DNA of 7,044 nucleotides from Methanomethylovorans sp. (GTDB taxonomy: Archaea; Halobacteriota; Methanosarcinia; Methanosarcinales; Methanosarcinaceae), in contig JAHFZE010000041.1 of assembly GCA_020854785.1 (NCBI GenBank), forward strand, positions 1 to 7,044, written 5' to 3'. A program made the position numbers and the translations under genes. This document shows, one piece after another, positions 5,391-7,044 of the stretch; the first letter of the stretch is position 1; each line of letters begins with the position of its first letter. Under the pieces are notes generated by a model, which saw nothing but the letters and a program-made list of their open reading frames with translations, searched no databases and was not told the DNA's origin.

Positions 5391-6437
5391 TCAATCCCTA
5401 CTTTTCTTTTGTAGCAATGTGATCCTTCTGGTAAGGCTTCTATGTACTCTCTGGCTATATTCACATATTATTTTGAACCCTGCATCTTTTGCGAACACAC
5501 TTACATCTATTTCAGAAACCACAACGGCAAGTTTCTCATTTCGAAGTAATCTGTACATTTCTCTGAAAGAACCATCATAAAGATGATGCAGGGATTCGGC
5601 TTTGATGGCTGCAGAACGCCCATAGGGTGGGTCTGTGACTATAGCATCTACACAACCATCTTTAAGAGGGACCATGCAGGCATCACCTGTTATGACATTA
5701 TGATCAACACCGAAAGCCTGTAGGTTCATCCGTGCACCTGAAGTTATCATAGGGCGCACTTCAATACCAATCACCTTGGCCCTTATAATGGCACCTTCCA
5801 CAAGTATACCAGCAGTGCCACAGAAAGGATCGAACAATATTTCATTTTCCTTAACTCCTGTTATATTCACAAGAGCTCTTGCTACCCGCGGCATGAGCAC
5901 ACCTGGGTAGAAAAAGGGTTTTTTGTGGGGCAATCTCTTTTCGTAAGCACTCCTGTCCACAGATGCCACTACAGGACCAAAGATACATTTCTCTCCAATG
6001 ATCAACCTGAACTTCACATCTGGTGTTTTTAGGTTTGCTCGAAACCCTTGTCTGAATATCCTGCCACCAACATGTCCTTCTATGAACTCTCTATCAAGAT
6101 CACAATAATGCTTGATCTTCCGGGCACGTACTACGAATGTCTTACCATGATCAATATGCTTTAAATAATCGATATTTTCTGCCATCTGCAATATACTGTT
6201 CGCAGAAGTATCGCACATACCTGCAACCCTTATTATGTGGTGCGACATGGCAAGCCTTTGTGCAACATACAACAAACGAGGTTCGATATCATTCCAAGTA
6301 CCATTGATATCCACTACAAGGCATTGGTCAAGGATCTCATGTTCCTTGAACTCCAACCCTGCAATTTCCATGCAGGCATAAGCTTCCATAACAGGGAGGT
6401 AATCGTGCTCTCCGGAAAGTTCCAAAGCGTATAGCAT
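5391..6437 (-). CDS. trmG10: tRNA (guanine(10)-N2)-dimethyltransferase Trm-G10
   Basis: The enzyme uses S-adenosylmethionine to methylate N2 of G10 in tRNA, giving m2G and then m2,2G, which helps tRNA folding in archaea. At 348 residues it has the family's size and order. An N-terminal THUMP-containing RNA-binding half ends near residue 160, with FVVRARKIKH at 101-110 and VGGRIFRQGFRANLKTPDV at 123-141. A Rossmann methyltransferase domain follows, with KPFFYPGVLMPRVARALVN (173-191), SAM motif I DPFCGTAGILVEG (203-215), acidic E226 in GIEVRP, GDA (251-253), catalytic motif IV TDPPYG (268-273) and the C-terminal VHRSLTRRI (331-339). Nothing essential is missing. The ATG at 6435-6437 lacks a clear Shine-Dalgarno. 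A TATA-like box about 30 nt upstream suggests a very short leader. The gene is divergent from the PUA/PAPS-reductase-like gene. Confidence 0.95.
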   Translation of the reverse strand: MLYALELSGEHDYLPVMEAYACMEIAGLEFKEHEILDQCLVVDINGTWNDIEPRLLYVAQRLAMSHHIIRVAGMCDTSANSILQMAENIDYLKHIDHGKTFVVRARKIKHYCDLDREFIEGHVGGRIFRQGFRANLKTPDVKFRLIIGEKCIFGPVVASVDRSAYEKRLPHKKPFFYPGVLMPRVARALVNITGVKENEILFDPFCGTAGILVEGAIIRAKVIGIEVRPMITSGARMNLQAFGVDHNVITGDACMVPLKDGCVDAIVTDPPYGRSAAIKAESLHHLYDGSFREMYRLLRNEKLAVVVSEIDVSVFAKDAGFKIICEYSQRVHRSLTRRITLLQKKSRD

Positions 6438-6461
6438 AACACTTGCATAGTGAATCTCTTT

Positions 6462-6474
6462 GGTATTAAAAGCC
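6462..6474 (-). promoter_or_regulatory. Candidate TATA box for trmG10
   Basis: The minus strand reads GGCTTTTAATACC, centred about 31 nt upstream of the trmG10 ATG. Transcription would then begin within a few bases of the start codon, consistent with the absence of a Shine-Dalgarno. This is inferred from spacing alone. Confidence 0.4.
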
Positions 6475-6545
6475 TACTATCATAATTATCGAAAAGTTGG
6501 GACATTGAATTTCCCTGTCTAAAGTATCCAAAGCAAAGAACTATT

Positions 6546-6557
6546 TACTATAAAACT
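6546..6557 (+). promoter_or_regulatory. Candidate TATA box for the PUA/PAPS-reductase-like gene (leaderless)
   Basis: TACTATAAAACT is centred about 21 nt before the ATG at 6572, and the bases between (ATTGAAATCTCCTG) contain no Shine-Dalgarno. An in-frame TGA at 6560-6562 excludes an upstream extension. Together these suggest a leaderless or nearly leaderless transcript beginning at or just around the start codon. Confidence 0.45.
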
Positions 6558-6571
6558 ATTGAAATCTCCTG

Positions 6572-7044
6572 ATGTCAAAGCCTCTTTATCTCGGTGAAAT
6601 GCTGCTGCATTGGTGCAGGAATTGTAACGTACCTGTACTGGGAAAGGAATGTGCATGTGGCAGTCGCACAAAAGCAGTGACTGTAACACCTCCCGGTGAC
6701 ATACGTCCTGCATTTGAATATGACATAGAACTCATAAATTCTGTTTCCATGCTGCAGTTCAATGCTCCTCTTATAGCTGATGAGAGGGTGGTGGTGCTGA
6801 ACAAGGCTCCTTATGATGACCGTATGGACGAGATCATCGTTGATGGAGAGGTAGTAGGAAGCATCAGGTTTGAGCTTGATGCTCTTAAATGGGTACTTCT
6901 CTTGCGTGTGGAAGGAGCGAGGCGTCTTTTTCAGGGACGGTCCCTGTCTGCTAGAAAGGGCTGGGTTATTCTGGAAGGAGGTGCAGTAAAGTTCATACTG
7001 GGTGGAGCAAATCTGTTGGCCCCCGGAGTTCTGGATGCTGACCC
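6572..7044 (+). CDS. Archaeal PAPS reductase-like protein with N-terminal zinc-ribbon and PUA domain (partial, 3' end outside window)
   Basis: The frame stays open to the window end, giving 157 residues of a longer protein. It begins MSKPLYLGEMLLHWCRNCNV and has a four-cysteine cluster C15-x2-C18-x8-C27-x-C29, likely a small zinc ribbon. The conserved block VTVTPPGDIRPAFEYDIE (36-53) follows. Near the end comes a PUA-like segment, roughly 126-157, with GWVILEGGAVKFILGGANLLAPGV. I recognise this arrangement as the N-terminus of archaeal proteins annotated 'phosphoadenosine phosphosulfate reductase', which continue into an adenine-nucleotide alpha-hydrolase/PAPS-reductase domain and often a ferredoxin-like cluster. 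Those parts are not in view. A PUA domain usually binds RNA, so sulfate assimilation is doubtful and RNA sulfuration is a possible role (inference). The gene is divergent from trmG10, with a leaderless-type promoter. Confidence 0.85.
   Translation, partial: MSKPLYLGEMLLHWCRNCNVPVLGKECACGSRTKAVTVTPPGDIRPAFEYDIELINSVSMLQFNAPLIADERVVVLNKAPYDDRMDEIIVDGEVVGSIRFELDALKWVLLLRVEGARRLFQGRSLSARKGWVILEGGAVKFILGGANLLAPGVLDAD

Noticed and set aside
6314..6804. Minus-strand frames of 63-72 codons around the divergent promoter and PUA gene
   Set aside because: They lie antisense to the PUA gene or overlap trmG10 in another frame and show no ribosome site or familiar domain.

Overview
The window reads as chromosomal DNA from a methanogenic archaeon, most likely a member of the Methanosarcinales close to Methanolobus, Methanococcoides or Methanohalophilus. 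The evidence is the archaeal-type purine enzyme PurP, the archaeal tRNA methyltransferase Trm-G10, an archaeal PUA-domain protein of the 'PAPS reductase-like' family, a TPR lipoprotein of the kind abundant in this order, moderate GC with AT-rich spacers, and TATA-type rather than -10/-35 promoters. The genus is an inference from gene content, not from a search.

Layout. 1-70: possible 3' end of a rightward gene that would overlap the end of purP. 62-1129 (-): purP, the formate-dependent AICAR formyltransferase of archaeal purine synthesis. 1130-1258: divergent promoter region with a near-identical pair of 12-bp direct repeats. 1259-2158 (+): winged-HTH protein with two membrane segments and a Ser/Thr-rich, sequon-dense external loop. 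2175-2984 (+): truA, tRNA pseudouridine synthase, 16 nt downstream and probably in the same operon. 3037-3618 (+): YgjP/DUF45-type zinc metallopeptidase. 3621-3656: strong hairpin between convergent genes. 3659-5173 (-): secreted lipoprotein made of 14 gapless 34-residue TPR units. 5195-5390: AT-rich spacer with probable TPR-gene promoter elements. 5391-6437 (-): trmG10, tRNA guanine-10 N2-methyltransferase. 6438-6571: divergent promoters. 6572-7044 (+): 5' part of a zinc-ribbon/PUA 'PAPS reductase-like' gene that runs off the window.

Functional picture. Mostly housekeeping: purine synthesis, two tRNA-modification enzymes (TruA, Trm-G10) and a third putative RNA-binding protein with a PUA fold. 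The accessory interest lies in the membrane-anchored wHTH protein, which may link an outside cue to transcription, and in the TPR lipoprotein. I see no mobile element, CRISPR array, tRNA, rRNA or defence system, and no strong sign of a wholly new system. The best candidates for a second look are the membrane wHTH with its divergent repeat-bearing promoter and the partial PUA protein.
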